The notes beneath the pieces were generated by a model. It did no database searches. It worked only from the letters and a program-made list of their open reading frames with translations, and was not told the origin of the DNA. Of a stretch of DNA of 64,000 nt, positions 25,880 through 34,562 are shown piece by piece (positions within the stretch are counted from its first letter, which is position 1; each line of letters begins with the position of its first letter). The stretch is from Christiangramia forsetii KT0803 (GTDB taxonomy: Bacteria; Bacteroidota; Bacteroidia; Flavobacteriales; Flavobacteriaceae): NCBI RefSeq assembly GCF_000060345.1, contig NC_008571.1:806001-870000 (forward strand), in the 5' to 3' direction. The position numbers and the translations under genes are program-made.

Positions 25880-26740
25880 ATGAATTCTAAAGGAACCTTA
25901 ATTCCTATTGGTGGAAATGAAAATAAGGGTATTGGAACCAATGAAAAATACCATACCGAATATATTGAAGACAGTATTCTTTCCCGTGTGGTGTTGGAAA
26001 GTGGCGGGCCACAGGCCTCTATCGTGGTTATTCCCACTGCTTCCAGTATTCCTACTGAAGTTTGGGAGAATTACCGGGAAGCTTTTAAGAAATTAGGCTG
26101 TACAAATGTACAGGTCGCAGATATAAGAGAGCGTAGCCAGGCAGAGAGCCATGAATATATAGAAATGGTTCGCAATGCTCAATGTGTAATGTTTTCAGGC
26201 GGTAACCAATCTGAAATCACCCAGAAAATTTTGGGAACACGTCTACATATGATCTTAACTGAAAAACATCTGGACGGCTCTATTGTGATAGCAGGAACCA
26301 GCGCTGGAGCTATGTGTATGTCTAAGGAAATGATTATTGGAGGAAAGAAAAAAGAGGCTTTCGTAAAAGGTGCTGTAGGAATGAGTAAGGGAATGGGTTT
26401 CTTACCGAATGTAATTATAGATTCTCATTTCATCCGTCGAGGAAGATTTGGAAGACTTGCTGAAGCGGTGGCGAAATTTCCCCATCTCGTAGGAATAGGA
26501 CTTGCAGAAAACACAGGACTTGTGATTAAAGATTGTAATTATGTAGAAGTCGTAGGATCCGGAATGGTAATTATCTTCGATCCCGGGGAATTGGAACATA
26601 ATAATGAAAGTTTTGTCGCCAAAGGAGAGGTGATGTCGCTCACCAATTTAAAGACTCATATTCTCGCTTATGGTGATAAATTCAATATTCTAAAACATGA
26701 GGTGAGAATTCTGCATGTAGAAACTCCGGTTTCAGAATAG
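25880..26740 (+). CDS. cphB: Cyanophycinase
   Basis: 286 residues, S51 peptidase family. The nucleophile Ser141 lies in IAGTSAGAM and the binding motif FSGGNQ is at 105-110; a conserved IDSHFIRRGR segment follows near residue 190. It cleaves cyanophycin to beta-Asp-Arg dipeptides. No signal peptide, so it acts on internal polymer rather than on external material, unlike the exported CphE enzymes of some consumers. It is divergent from cphA and its stop codon directly abuts the end of the converging iaaA gene. Confidence 0.94.
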   Translation: MNSKGTLIPIGGNENKGIGTNEKYHTEYIEDSILSRVVLESGGPQASIVVIPTASSIPTEVWENYREAFKKLGCTNVQVADIRERSQAESHEYIEMVRNAQCVMFSGGNQSEITQKILGTRLHMILTEKHLDGSIVIAGTSAGAMCMSKEMIIGGKKKEAFVKGAVGMSKGMGFLPNVIIDSHFIRRGRFGRLAEAVAKFPHLVGIGLAENTGLVIKDCNYVEVVGSGMVIIFDPGELEHNNESFVAKGEVMSLTNLKTHILAYGDKFNILKHEVRILHVETPVSE

Positions 26741-27676
26741 TTAGTTGCTATATATCGCCACATAACTGTCATTGTAGGCTGTTTTTTTTCCTCTGTACAT
26801 TCCTTCCGTATTAAATGGCATGGCGATATTTCCCCTGGCATCTATCGCAATAAGCCCTCCATCACCTTTCAATTTTGGGAGTCTGTGGTGAATTACTTCA
26901 TCAGCAGCCTCCTTAAGACTGAGGTTTTTATATTCCATTAAACAGGAAACATCGTATGCCACAACCCCACGCATAAAGTATTCCCCACTACCGGTACAAC
27001 TTACGGCGCAAGTGTTATTATTAGCGTAATTACCCACTCCTATAATTGGACTGTCGCCAATGCGTCCCCAGTTTTTATTAGTCATACCGCCGGTTGAGGT
27101 GGCCGCTGCAACGTCCCCATTTATATCGCAGGCAACTGCACCTACGGTTCCAAATTTTGAATCTTTTTCTTGACTATGATCCAGCTGAAACCTCGTAGTG
27201 TCCTTAAGCTCCTGCCACTGCTGGTATCTGAATTCGTCATAGAAATAATCTTCATTTTCCAGTTCATAACCATGCAGCCTGGCAAAATCCATAGCCCCTT
27301 TACCGGCCAGTAAAACATGCGGACTCTTTTCCATCACCATTTTTGCGAGAGAAATGGGATTTTTAATCCCGGTAATTAAACTTACCGCACCAGCATTCCG
27401 GGTTTTTCCTTCCATAATAGCCGCATCCATTTCGTGGGTGCCGTCTGCCGTAAATACACTTCCTTTTCCGGCATTGAAAAGGGGGGAGTCTTCCATGATT
27501 ATTACCGCTTTCTCTACCGCTTCTATGGCGGAGCCTTTATTCTGAAGAATCTTAAAACTTTCATCTAAAGCCAATTGCAGGATATTTCTATATTCCTTTT
27601 CCTTATCTGGTGTCATTTTTCCTTTTATAAGTGTACCTGCACCACCATGGATTGCAATTGAGTAATTCGCTTTCAT
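26741..27676 (-). CDS. iaaA: Isoaspartyl peptidase / plant-type L-asparaginase
   Basis: 311 residues, N-terminal nucleophile hydrolase family. The precursor is cut before Thr177 (KFGTVGAVA), which becomes the catalytic residue; NAGKGSVFT at 68-76 and the GRIGDSPIIG and CTGSGEYF segments complete the active site. Cytoplasmic. The enzyme splits beta-aspartyl dipeptides, including the beta-Asp-Arg product of cyanophycinase, to free Asp and Arg. Its gene converges on cphB with no spacer, completing a three-gene cyanophycin cycle. Confidence 0.92.
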   Translation of the reverse strand: MKANYSIAIHGGAGTLIKGKMTPDKEKEYRNILQLALDESFKILQNKGSAIEAVEKAVIIMEDSPLFNAGKGSVFTADGTHEMDAAIMEGKTRNAGAVSLITGIKNPISLAKMVMEKSPHVLLAGKGAMDFARLHGYELENEDYFYDEFRYQQWQELKDTTRFQLDHSQEKDSKFGTVGAVACDINGDVAAATSTGGMTNKNWGRIGDSPIIGVGNYANNNTCAVSCTGSGEYFMRGVVAYDVSCLMEYKNLSLKEAADEVIHHRLPKLKGDGGLIAIDARGNIAMPFNTEGMYRGKKTAYNDSYVAIYSN

Positions 27677-27756
27677 TTTTCAACAATTGTATATAATATT
27701 AAGGTACTGAAAATTATGATTGAAATATTCCAAACCGAGGTAAATGGATTTCATTT

Positions 27757-28314
27757 TTAATATGCCAACTTAAACGTTCTTATAATATCCCAGGTTTTTC
27801 CATTATGTTTTAGAAGAACCAGATTCCCAGACATAAAAGAATTTTTATATTCCCTATGTTCAAATTCATTCCAGATAGGATGAAAATTGCTTCGTTTTAA
27901 GTCCCTTACCGCGATCGTTATATGAGGATGGATTTTGGATGGTATTTCATGACTTTTCAGATTAATAAAAGATCTAATTGTTTTTTGTAGCTCAGAATGA
28001 AGCTGAATAAAAGGTTCATGATCTTTAAGTTTTATAAAAATTACATTTTTAGCGAATCTTCCAAAATCCTCCAGATCAATTTTAAAAGGAGCTATTTCTT
28101 CTGAAAATGCAGCAAGTTTCTGAAATAATACAGCCTCCTGTTCTTTTGAAGCTCTAAAAGGTATTTGAAGCGTAATATGTGCCGGAAGTTTTAAGGCATG
28201 TTCAACCTGAAATTTTTCTTTGATCGTGACCTTAAAATTTTCAATTTCAGCCCTGATATTTTCAGGGGGAAGGAGAGCGATAAAATAAAGTGGATTTTGA
28301 TGTTTTTTTGACAT
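27757..28314 (-). CDS. thpR: 2'-5' RNA ligase family protein (2H phosphoesterase)
   Basis: 185 residues with the two His-x-Thr motifs of the 2H superfamily: HITLQIPF near residue 46 and HPHITIAV near residue 126. Relatives are ThpR/LigT RNA 2',3'-cyclic phosphodiesterases. It lies between iaaA (80 bp) and lysA (134 bp) on the same strand. A role in RNA end metabolism is likely; a link to the neighbouring amino acid genes is not apparent. Confidence 0.85.
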   Translation of the reverse strand: MSKKHQNPLYFIALLPPENIRAEIENFKVTIKEKFQVEHALKLPAHITLQIPFRASKEQEAVLFQKLAAFSEEIAPFKIDLEDFGRFAKNVIFIKLKDHEPFIQLHSELQKTIRSFINLKSHEIPSKIHPHITIAVRDLKRSNFHPIWNEFEHREYKNSFMSGNLVLLKHNGKTWDIIRTFKLAY

Positions 28315-28448
28315 TAATGTAGTTTACTTAAATAGCACTCTGGATTTATACAATATTATGATGAATAAGGGAAATTCTGTAAATACTATAAAATCTTAAT
28401 ATTCAAAAGATTAAAAGCAGACAAACAGCTACTCTTAATACTTATAAA

Positions 28449-29684
28449 CTACTCTTTATCTACCAATTGTTTGGGGGAGGAATCGAAATTTATTTCAACC
28501 TGATGCCTGGTAAGATCCTCAAAAGTTTCGCGTTCTCTTATTAAATGAGCTTTCCCATTGTACCACATAACTTCAGGTGGACGGTACCTTGAATTAAAAT
28601 TACTGGCCATGGAAAAGCAGTAAGCACCGGCATTACTAAAACTTAAAATATCTCCTTCCCGTATTTCGGAAATCCGGCGATTGTTCCCGAAAGTATCGGT
28701 CTCACAAATGTAACCCACTACGCTATAAAAACGAGGTTTTGCATTTGGATTTGAAATATTGGTGATGTCATGATGCGATCCATAGAACATTGGTCTAATT
28801 AAATGATTAAAACCAGAATCTATTCCCGCAAAGACAGTAGATGTAGTTTGTTTGATCACATTTACCTTAGCCAGGAATTTCCCTGATTCACTAACCAGGA
28901 ATTTCCCGGGTTCAAAAGCCAAAGCCAGTTCTCTCCCATATTCCTTGCAGAATTTTTTAAATTTTTGCGTTAATTGTACACCTAGATCTTCAATGTCGGT
29001 TTCAATATCTCCTTCTCTGTACGGAACTTTAAAACCACTTCCAAAGTCTATAAATTCTAATTCTTTAAAATTTTTGGCCGCTTCAAAAAGAATTTCAGAA
29101 GCATATAGAAATACTCCAATGTCCAGGATGTCACTACCGGTATGCATATGAATCCCGTTAATATGCATTTCTGTATTTTCAACAATTCTAAGTAAATGTG
29201 GCATCTGGTGAATACTAATTCCGAACTTAGAATCTATATGGCCTACAGATATTTTCGAATTTCCACCCGCCATAACATGGGGATTGATCCTGATACAAAC
29301 AGGAATTTTGGGATGCTTCGTGCCAAATTGTTCTAATACTGAAAGGTTATCAATATTGATCTGGACTCCTAATTGAACAACTTCCTCGATCTCTTCCAAA
29401 GAAACTCCATTTGGAGTGTATATAATTTTAGAAGGATCTACACCAGCTTTTAGACCTAGTCTAACTTCCTGGACAGATACCGTATCTAATCCACACCCAA
29501 GAGAACCTAGAAGTTTAAGAATGGAGATGTTAGATAATGCTTTTACTGCATAATGAATACGAAGCTCATTAACTTTAAAAGCATCGGTTAATCTTTGATA
29601 TTGAGATATAATCTTATCGGCGTCATAAACATAAACCGGACTACTAAATTCTTTAGTTATGGAAAGGAGATCTTTCTGAGTCAT
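28449..29684 (-). CDS. lysA: Diaminopimelate decarboxylase
   Basis: 411 residues, fold type III PLP decarboxylase. The PLP lysine is Lys48 (HYAVKALSN); HMHTGSDI near residue 180, GSGFKVPY near 213 and EPGKFLV near 257 bind cofactor and substrate, and CETDTFGN with the C-terminal GAYCFSMASNFN completes the site. It makes lysine from meso-diaminopimelate, the last lysine step. The neighbours consume or release aspartate, the precursor of the same pathway, which may or may not be meaningful. Confidence 0.9.
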   Translation of the reverse strand: MTQKDLLSITKEFSSPVYVYDADKIISQYQRLTDAFKVNELRIHYAVKALSNISILKLLGSLGCGLDTVSVQEVRLGLKAGVDPSKIIYTPNGVSLEEIEEVVQLGVQINIDNLSVLEQFGTKHPKIPVCIRINPHVMAGGNSKISVGHIDSKFGISIHQMPHLLRIVENTEMHINGIHMHTGSDILDIGVFLYASEILFEAAKNFKELEFIDFGSGFKVPYREGDIETDIEDLGVQLTQKFKKFCKEYGRELALAFEPGKFLVSESGKFLAKVNVIKQTTSTVFAGIDSGFNHLIRPMFYGSHHDITNISNPNAKPRFYSVVGYICETDTFGNNRRISEIREGDILSFSNAGAYCFSMASNFNSRYRPPEVMWYNGKAHLIRERETFEDLTRHQVEINFDSSPKQLVDKE

Positions 29685-29792
29685 TTTTTATTAAATATTT
29701 TGAGCAAAAATAATTTTCTTCAGCAAGGACAAATAAGCCTTATATCAAATATAACCGATTTATACATTCTGTTATTTCTGAAAGTGATTAAT

Positions 29793-30968
29793 TTAAGAAT
29801 TACTTAATTCCAGTTGTGCTGCCTGATGTCTTCTAATCATGATCACACCCAATCCAATAAAAATACCTATTCCCGCCATTGCAGCACCAACATATTGAGC
29901 AGAAACGATTCCGTATCCATATGCAATAGGTAATCCCGCAAGATAAGCACCGCTGGCATTTCCCATATTAAAAGCACTTTGGTTTAGAGAAGAGCCCAGC
30001 ATTTCAGAACCTTTAGCTGAATTGATCACTGCCATTTGAATAGGTGTGGCAATACAAAATGCAATGAGAGGTAAAATAAAGGTCATTATTAAAACACCAA
30101 TTTGATCATAAGCCAGGAAGGTATTTGAAATCAATGCTATAACCATACAGACTAGGGCAATAATAACAGCATAAATAGGCCTGAACATTTCAGCAAGTTT
30201 TGCTCCTATAAAATTTCCTGCAACCATGCCTAAACCAGCCAAAATCATGGCATAGCTCACAATATTTTCTTCGTGCCCTGCAACATCTGTAATTAAAGGG
30301 GCAATATAACTGTACCAAGCAAAGAAACCTCCAGTACCAATTGTGGTTAGAAGAATCACCATCCATAATTCAGGTTTTTTAAGAACTTTAATATCTTTCT
30401 TAAAGCCATTAGATTTAGTTTTCGGCAATTCTGGCATCCAAAATTTGACACTTAATATTGCCAGAATTCCAACGACTCCAACCGCGAGAAAAGCTACTCC
30501 CCATTCAAAATTTTGTCCCAACCAGGTTCCCAAAGGAACACCAATAACATTTGCAACGGTGAGTCCTGTGAACATCATGGCAATTGCCTGGGCATCTTTA
30601 CCCGGTTTTGCAAGTTTACCAGCTACCACGGCACCAATGCCGAAAAATGCACCATGTGGTAAGCCTGATAAAAACCTGGTTATTAATAAAAGCGTGTATG
30701 AGTTTGAAAATGCTGATAACGTATTAAATATTGTAAACCAGATCATTAAAGCCATTAAGACCTTATGCGGAGGCCATTTATTTCCGAAAGCGGTAAGTAA
30801 AGGCGCTCCCACCACTACACCCAGGGCATATGCCGAAATAAAATGTCCGGCTTGCGGAATAGTGATACTTAGCGCTTCAGCTACTTCAGGCAAAATCCCC
30901 ATAATTACGAATTCTGTCATTCCAATTCCAAATCCACCAATCGCCAATGCTAACAAGGCTTTTTTCAT
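29793..30968 (-). CDS. MFS transporter, DHA1 type (AraJ-like)
   Basis: 391 residues, 12 predicted membrane helices. It starts KALLALAIGGFGIGMTEFV, typical of the AraJ/YdhP drug-and-sugar efflux group, with the DHA1 motif RFLSGLPHGAFFGIGA in helix 4-5 and a second half starting near residue 200 (KKPELWMVILLTTIG). Substrate unknown; proton-driven export is the family rule. It is divergent from sucC with 226 bp between. Confidence 0.85.
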   Translation of the reverse strand: MKKALLALAIGGFGIGMTEFVIMGILPEVAEALSITIPQAGHFISAYALGVVVGAPLLTAFGNKWPPHKVLMALMIWFTIFNTLSAFSNSYTLLLITRFLSGLPHGAFFGIGAVVAGKLAKPGKDAQAIAMMFTGLTVANVIGVPLGTWLGQNFEWGVAFLAVGVVGILAILSVKFWMPELPKTKSNGFKKDIKVLKKPELWMVILLTTIGTGGFFAWYSYIAPLITDVAGHEENIVSYAMILAGLGMVAGNFIGAKLAEMFRPIYAVIIALVCMVIALISNTFLAYDQIGVLIMTFILPLIAFCIATPIQMAVINSAKGSEMLGSSLNQSAFNMGNASGAYLAGLPIAYGYGIVSAQYVGAAMAGIGIFIGLGVIMIRRHQAAQLELSNS

Positions 30969-31128
30969 AAAAAAAAATTAAACAACGAATTTAATAGAGA
31001 ATGTACTCTACATCTAGGAATATCAAAGTTTTCTACTATAACCTTTTCGCAAAAAAAGCCCCATTTTGCAAAGCCTTCGCGAATATTGGATTTCGCCAAT
31101 TTATCAAGCGTTAAGAAGCTCAAAAAAG

Positions 31129-31160
31129 ATTGGTACAATAGTATGTATTTGTTACTTTTG
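31129..31160 (+). promoter_or_regulatory. Promoter of sucC
   Basis: ATTG at 31129-31132 and a perfect TACTTTTG (TAnnTTTG) at 31153-31160 with a 20-bp spacer. The sucC start codon is 35 bp downstream. Confidence 0.75.
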
Positions 31161-31194
31161 CCTTCCATAATTAATACAGAAGAAATAGCTGATT

Positions 31195-32391
31195 ATGAAT
31201 ATACACGAATATCAAGGAAAAGAGATTTTAAACAGCTTCGGAGTCCGCATTCAACGCGGAACCGTGGCAAGAAATGCCAAAGAAGCAGTGGAAGCTGCTA
31301 AAGAACTAACTGAAAAGACTGGAACTGGCTGGCATGTGATTAAAGCACAGGTTCATGCCGGGGGACGTGGTAAAGGTGGAGGTGTAAAACTTGCCAAAAA
31401 CCTTAAGGAAGTTGAAGAAATAGCTGGAGAGATCATTGGGATGAACCTTGTTACTCCTCAAACTTCTGCTGAGGGGAAGAAAGTTCATCAGGTTCTTGTA
31501 ACCGAAGATGTTTATTATCCTGGAGATAATGAGCCGGAAGAGTACTACATGTCTGTATTGCTTAATCGTGCTACCGGTCGTAACATGATCATGTATTCTA
31601 CTGAAGGAGGTATGGATATAGAAACTGTTGCTGAAGAAACTCCAGAACTTATATTCACAGAAGAAATTGATCCTGCAACCGGATTACTTGGTTTCCAGGC
31701 ACGTCGTATCGCTTTTAATCTTGGACTCAGTGGAAAAGGTTTCAAAGAAATGACAAAATTCGTAATGTCTCTATACGAAGCTTTTGAAAAGTCTGATTCC
31801 TCTTTATTTGAGATCAATCCTGTATTGAAAACCAGTGATGATCTTATCATGGCTGTAGATGCAAAGGTGACTTTAGATGATAATGCACTTTTTCGTCATA
31901 AAGATTATGCAGAGATGCGTGATGTTCGTGAAGAGAACGCAACAGAAGTTGAAGCTAGGGAAGTAGGTCTTAACTACGTAGATCTTGACGGGAACGTTGG
32001 ATGTATGGTTAATGGTGCCGGACTTGCAATGGCAACAATGGATCTTATTAAACAAGCCGGTGGTGAACCAGCTAACTTTCTTGATGTAGGAGGTACAGCA
32101 GATGCTAAACGTGTTGAAGAAGCTTTTAGACTAATCCTTAAGGATGATAAAGTAGAAGCTATTCTTGTAAATATCTTTGGAGGTATCGTACGTTGTGATC
32201 GTGTAGCACAGGGAATTGTAGATGCATCCAAAAATATGGGTGACGCTATGAATGTTCCAATTATTGTTCGATTACAGGGAACCAATGCAGATATCGCAAA
32301 AGAATTAATAGATAACAGTGGACTAAAAGTATCAAGTGCTATACAATTTCAGGAAGCTGCAGATAAAGTACAGGAAGTACTTTCAAAGTAA
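31195..32391 (+). CDS. sucC: Succinyl-CoA synthetase (ADP-forming) beta subunit
   Basis: 398 residues, full length. ATP-grasp domain at the N-terminus (MNIHEYQGKEIL, VKAQVHAGGRGKGGGVKLAK) and CoA-ligase domain from about residue 250 with GCMVNGAGLAMATMD, NFLDVGGTA and FGGIVRCD. With the alpha subunit (SucD, not in this window) it converts succinyl-CoA to succinate with ATP formation in the TCA cycle. A promoter with perfect -7 box precedes it and a terminator follows directly, so it is transcribed alone, unlike the sucCD operons of many bacteria. Confidence 0.97.
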   Translation: MNIHEYQGKEILNSFGVRIQRGTVARNAKEAVEAAKELTEKTGTGWHVIKAQVHAGGRGKGGGVKLAKNLKEVEEIAGEIIGMNLVTPQTSAEGKKVHQVLVTEDVYYPGDNEPEEYYMSVLLNRATGRNMIMYSTEGGMDIETVAEETPELIFTEEIDPATGLLGFQARRIAFNLGLSGKGFKEMTKFVMSLYEAFEKSDSSLFEINPVLKTSDDLIMAVDAKVTLDDNALFRHKDYAEMRDVREENATEVEAREVGLNYVDLDGNVGCMVNGAGLAMATMDLIKQAGGEPANFLDVGGTADAKRVEEAFRLILKDDKVEAILVNIFGGIVRCDRVAQGIVDASKNMGDAMNVPIIVRLQGTNADIAKELIDNSGLKVSSAIQFQEAADKVQEVLSK

Positions 32392-32413
32392 TTTATTAAA
32401 ATAAATAAATAGT

Positions 32414-32441
32414 ACCCTGGCATTTTTGTCAGGGTTTTTTT
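32414..32441 (+). terminator. Intrinsic terminator of sucC
   Basis: accctg (32414-32419) pairs with cagggt (32430-32435), followed by a T run; 22 bp after the stop codon. Confidence 0.85.
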
Positions 32442-32570
32442 ATGCAATTATATTTCCTTCTCTTCGTTTTTATAGATATATATCTAGTAGTCAAAATGTT
32501 AAAAACAAACATTTTCTGTAACGATTTATATTTTGGATCGTCTTTTAAATAGAACAACTAAAGAATTATC

Positions 32571-32795
32571 ATGAAAAAGGTTCATCTCTTTCTCTTCGTC
32601 ATCATTTTTTTATCAATCATCGCAAAGGTAAGTTTAAGATCAGATAATGAACTTAAATACACAGCATTATCTATAGACACTAAAGCAGAACAGGTAGATT
32701 ATTTCTTTGAATATAAAGTGAATCATTTACAATTTGATAGTACCTATAAAAGTATGAACTGTGAAATCAAATCACCGGTATGTTGTCATGTTTGA
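32571..32795 (+). CDS. Short exported or membrane-anchored hypothetical protein
   Basis: 74 residues with a hydrophobic N-terminus (KKVHLFLFVIIFLSIIAKV) that looks like a signal anchor, then a polar stretch ending CEIKSPVCCHV. No family recognised. It may be the surviving 5' end of a longer gene, because the DNA right after it (32796-33125) is full of repeat fragments. Codon use looks natural, but support is limited to one open frame. Confidence 0.35.
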   Translation: MKKVHLFLFVIIFLSIIAKVSLRSDNELKYTALSIDTKAEQVDYFFEYKVNHLQFDSTYKSMNCEIKSPVCCHV

Positions 32796-32830
32796 AGTCA
32801 GGATATCCCCATGCTCAAAAGGAATGATAG

Positions 32831-32870
32831 CAGCATAGAAAGACAGCATAGAAAGACAGCATAGAAATGA
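32831..32870. repeat. 13-bp tandem repeat, three units
   Basis: cagcatagaaaga occurs at 32831-32843 and 32844-32856, with a third, slightly altered unit from 32857. Each junction creates the sequence agaaagacagc that also forms the inverted repeats at 33008-33114. Confidence 0.75.
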
Positions 32871-33007
32871 TATTATGCTTAAATTTTCATAAGTTTATAA
32901 TTGATAAAAAATTATAAAAATCTGATAATTAGTAAATTATCTTACTATTTTTTTGTTAAATGTCTGTATAATATATATCTTTAAGTAGATTTTACTGAAA
33001 ATATCAA

Positions 33008-33114
33008 AAGCTGTCTTTCTAAATAAAGCATTTGCGTTGACATACTGTTAAATTTGAATTAGCCAACATAAGAATTTTGCAACTCTTCGTATAGAAAATT
33101 AAGAAAGACAGCTT
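33008..33114. repeat. 107-bp segment with 13-bp terminal inverted repeats
   Basis: aagctgtctttct at 33008-33020 and its exact complement agaaagacagctt at 33102-33114. The interior is AT-rich and non-coding. The form is that of a miniature inverted-repeat element or a solo remnant of an insertion sequence. Confidence 0.55.
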
Positions 33115-33125
33115 CTTTAATAGAA

Positions 33126-33935
33126 CTAAGATTTATTATTATCAGGATACCATTCCATTAGTTCAACCTGTATGTTTTGATTCCCTTCGTTTACCAATTT
33201 TTTGAATTCTTCTATATCTGAAAAACCATCTTTTCCTCTGTAGTGATAAGGGATCACTTTTTTTGGTTTAAAAGCCAGAACCCCATCTGCAGCCTGATCT
33301 ACAGGCATCGTGTAAGGAAGATTCATAGATACCAGTGCTACATCAATATTTTCCAGATTTCGCATTTCAGGAATATCTTCTGTATCACCAGATATATAGA
33401 GCCTTTTATTATTCATTTCTAGCACATATCCATTGCCGCGACCTTTTTCATGCATCGCATCTTTGCTTTGAGGAAGGTTATACATAGGTACTGCTTCAAT
33501 TCTGAAACCCATAACCTCTTTTGAATCTCCATTATTCATAACAATGAGATTTGATTGCAGGGCTTCCGGTAATTTCTTTTGCACAGCGGCAGGAACTATG
33601 ATCTTGGTGTTTTCAAGCTCAAGGGCTTGAAGAGTTTCTGCATTCATGTGATCACCATGTATATCGGTAATTAAAATAAAGTCTGGTTTGGATTCTCCTT
33701 CAAAAACTTCAGCTCCGCCAACTGGATCGGTATAGAAAACACTTTCACCCCATTTAAAAACAGCGGTCGCATGAGAAATAGGGGTTATTTCTATTTCGCT
33801 GGAATCAGATTGCATTTTATTAGAAGAATTGCTTTCGGCTACTTCTGTCTTCGCCTCATTCTCTTCAGATTTTTTGTCATTTTTACAGCCAATTAGCATT
33901 ATGCTAATAGCCATTAAGGCAGCTATACTTCTCAT
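33126..33935 (-). CDS. MBL-fold (UlaG-like) lipoprotein
   Basis: 269 residues. Lipobox Cys17 (ISIMLIGC) marks an exported lipoprotein. After a Ser/Glu-rich linker the metallo-beta-lactamase fold begins near residue 50 (ITPISHATAVFKWG). The metal motif reads TDIHGDHM, i.e. the first His of HxHxDH is replaced by Asp; YISGDTED and the closing VIPYHYRG supply other ligands. Relatives are UlaG-like hydrolases of unknown substrate. It stands alone, converging on the repeat-rich region. Confidence 0.8.
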   Translation of the reverse strand: MRSIAALMAISIMLIGCKNDKKSEENEAKTEVAESNSSNKMQSDSSEIEITPISHATAVFKWGESVFYTDPVGGAEVFEGESKPDFILITDIHGDHMNAETLQALELENTKIIVPAAVQKKLPEALQSNLIVMNNGDSKEVMGFRIEAVPMYNLPQSKDAMHEKGRGNGYVLEMNNKRLYISGDTEDIPEMRNLENIDVALVSMNLPYTMPVDQAADGVLAFKPKKVIPYHYRGKDGFSDIEEFKKLVNEGNQNIQVELMEWYPDNNKS

Positions 33936-33997
33936 TTTTAAAATTTTACATAAAGCTAAAAAACACTAGATGGAGTCAGTTCCCAATTAATAAAGTT

Positions 33998-34459
33998 TTA
34001 AGAAAGCTTTAGTTGCATTTTAATATCGCCACGGGAATAAGGATTATTTTCCTCTATTGGAATTTCTTCAAAGCCATATTTCCTATAGAGATGGATAGCG
34101 TTTTCCAGTTTCCTGTTGCTATATATAATCAATTTATTCCACCCACTCTGTTTTGCAAAATCGAGTGTATATTTCATAAGCTCATGGCCAATTTTCTTCC
34201 CTCGATGATCTGGCTTTACCGCCATTTTGGTTAGTTCAAAAATATTATCATCAATTTTCATTAATGCGACGCATCCAATAATACTATCTTTATTTTCTTT
34301 CATGAAGAATATCATTCCTCCAGGTTTGATAATATATTTTTCAGGATTTCCAAGAACATCTTCATCATGGGGTTCTACCCAGAAAAATTCTTTTAGCCAG
34401 TGCAGGTTCATATTTTTAAACTCTTCGGAATATTTGTATTGCCAGGAGACTATTTGCAT
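33998..34459 (-). CDS. GNAT family N-acetyltransferase
   Basis: 153 residues, single GNAT domain. The acetyl-CoA-binding segment is visible (LTKMAVKPDHRGKKIGHELM) with the Q/RxxGxG/A motif as HRGKKIG, and the closing beta-strand with LYRKYGFEEIP. Acceptor substrate unknown. Divergent from the trehalase gene (103 bp). Confidence 0.85.
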   Translation of the reverse strand: MQIVSWQYKYSEEFKNMNLHWLKEFFWVEPHDEDVLGNPEKYIIKPGGMIFFMKENKDSIIGCVALMKIDDNIFELTKMAVKPDHRGKKIGHELMKYTLDFAKQSGWNKLIIYSNRKLENAIHLYRKYGFEEIPIEENNPYSRGDIKMQLKLS

Positions 34460-34562
34460 TTCTTATTATTTTGAATTCAAAATTATTAAATCTTACGAAA
34501 TAATAGTCCCACAAAATGAATCTTTAAAATCACTTATATTTATAGGATATTAAAATGAAACT

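Larger units (their letters stand above)
32796..33125. other. Repeat-rich gene-free region
   Basis: 330 bp without a gene. It holds a 13-bp tandem repeat (32831-32870), an AT-rich middle part and a 13-bp inverted repeat pair (33008-33020 and 33102-33114). Tandem and inverted repeats share the core AGAAAGACAGC, which suggests remains of one small mobile element. Confidence 0.5.

Noticed and set aside
30343-30981. Long plus-strand open frame of 212 codons
   Set aside because: It lies antisense within the clear MFS transporter gene and its composition is that of a shadow frame.
32472-32485. 14-bp perfect palindrome tagatatatatcta after sucC
   Set aside because: Short, simple AT sequence with no repeat partner or clear position relative to a promoter.
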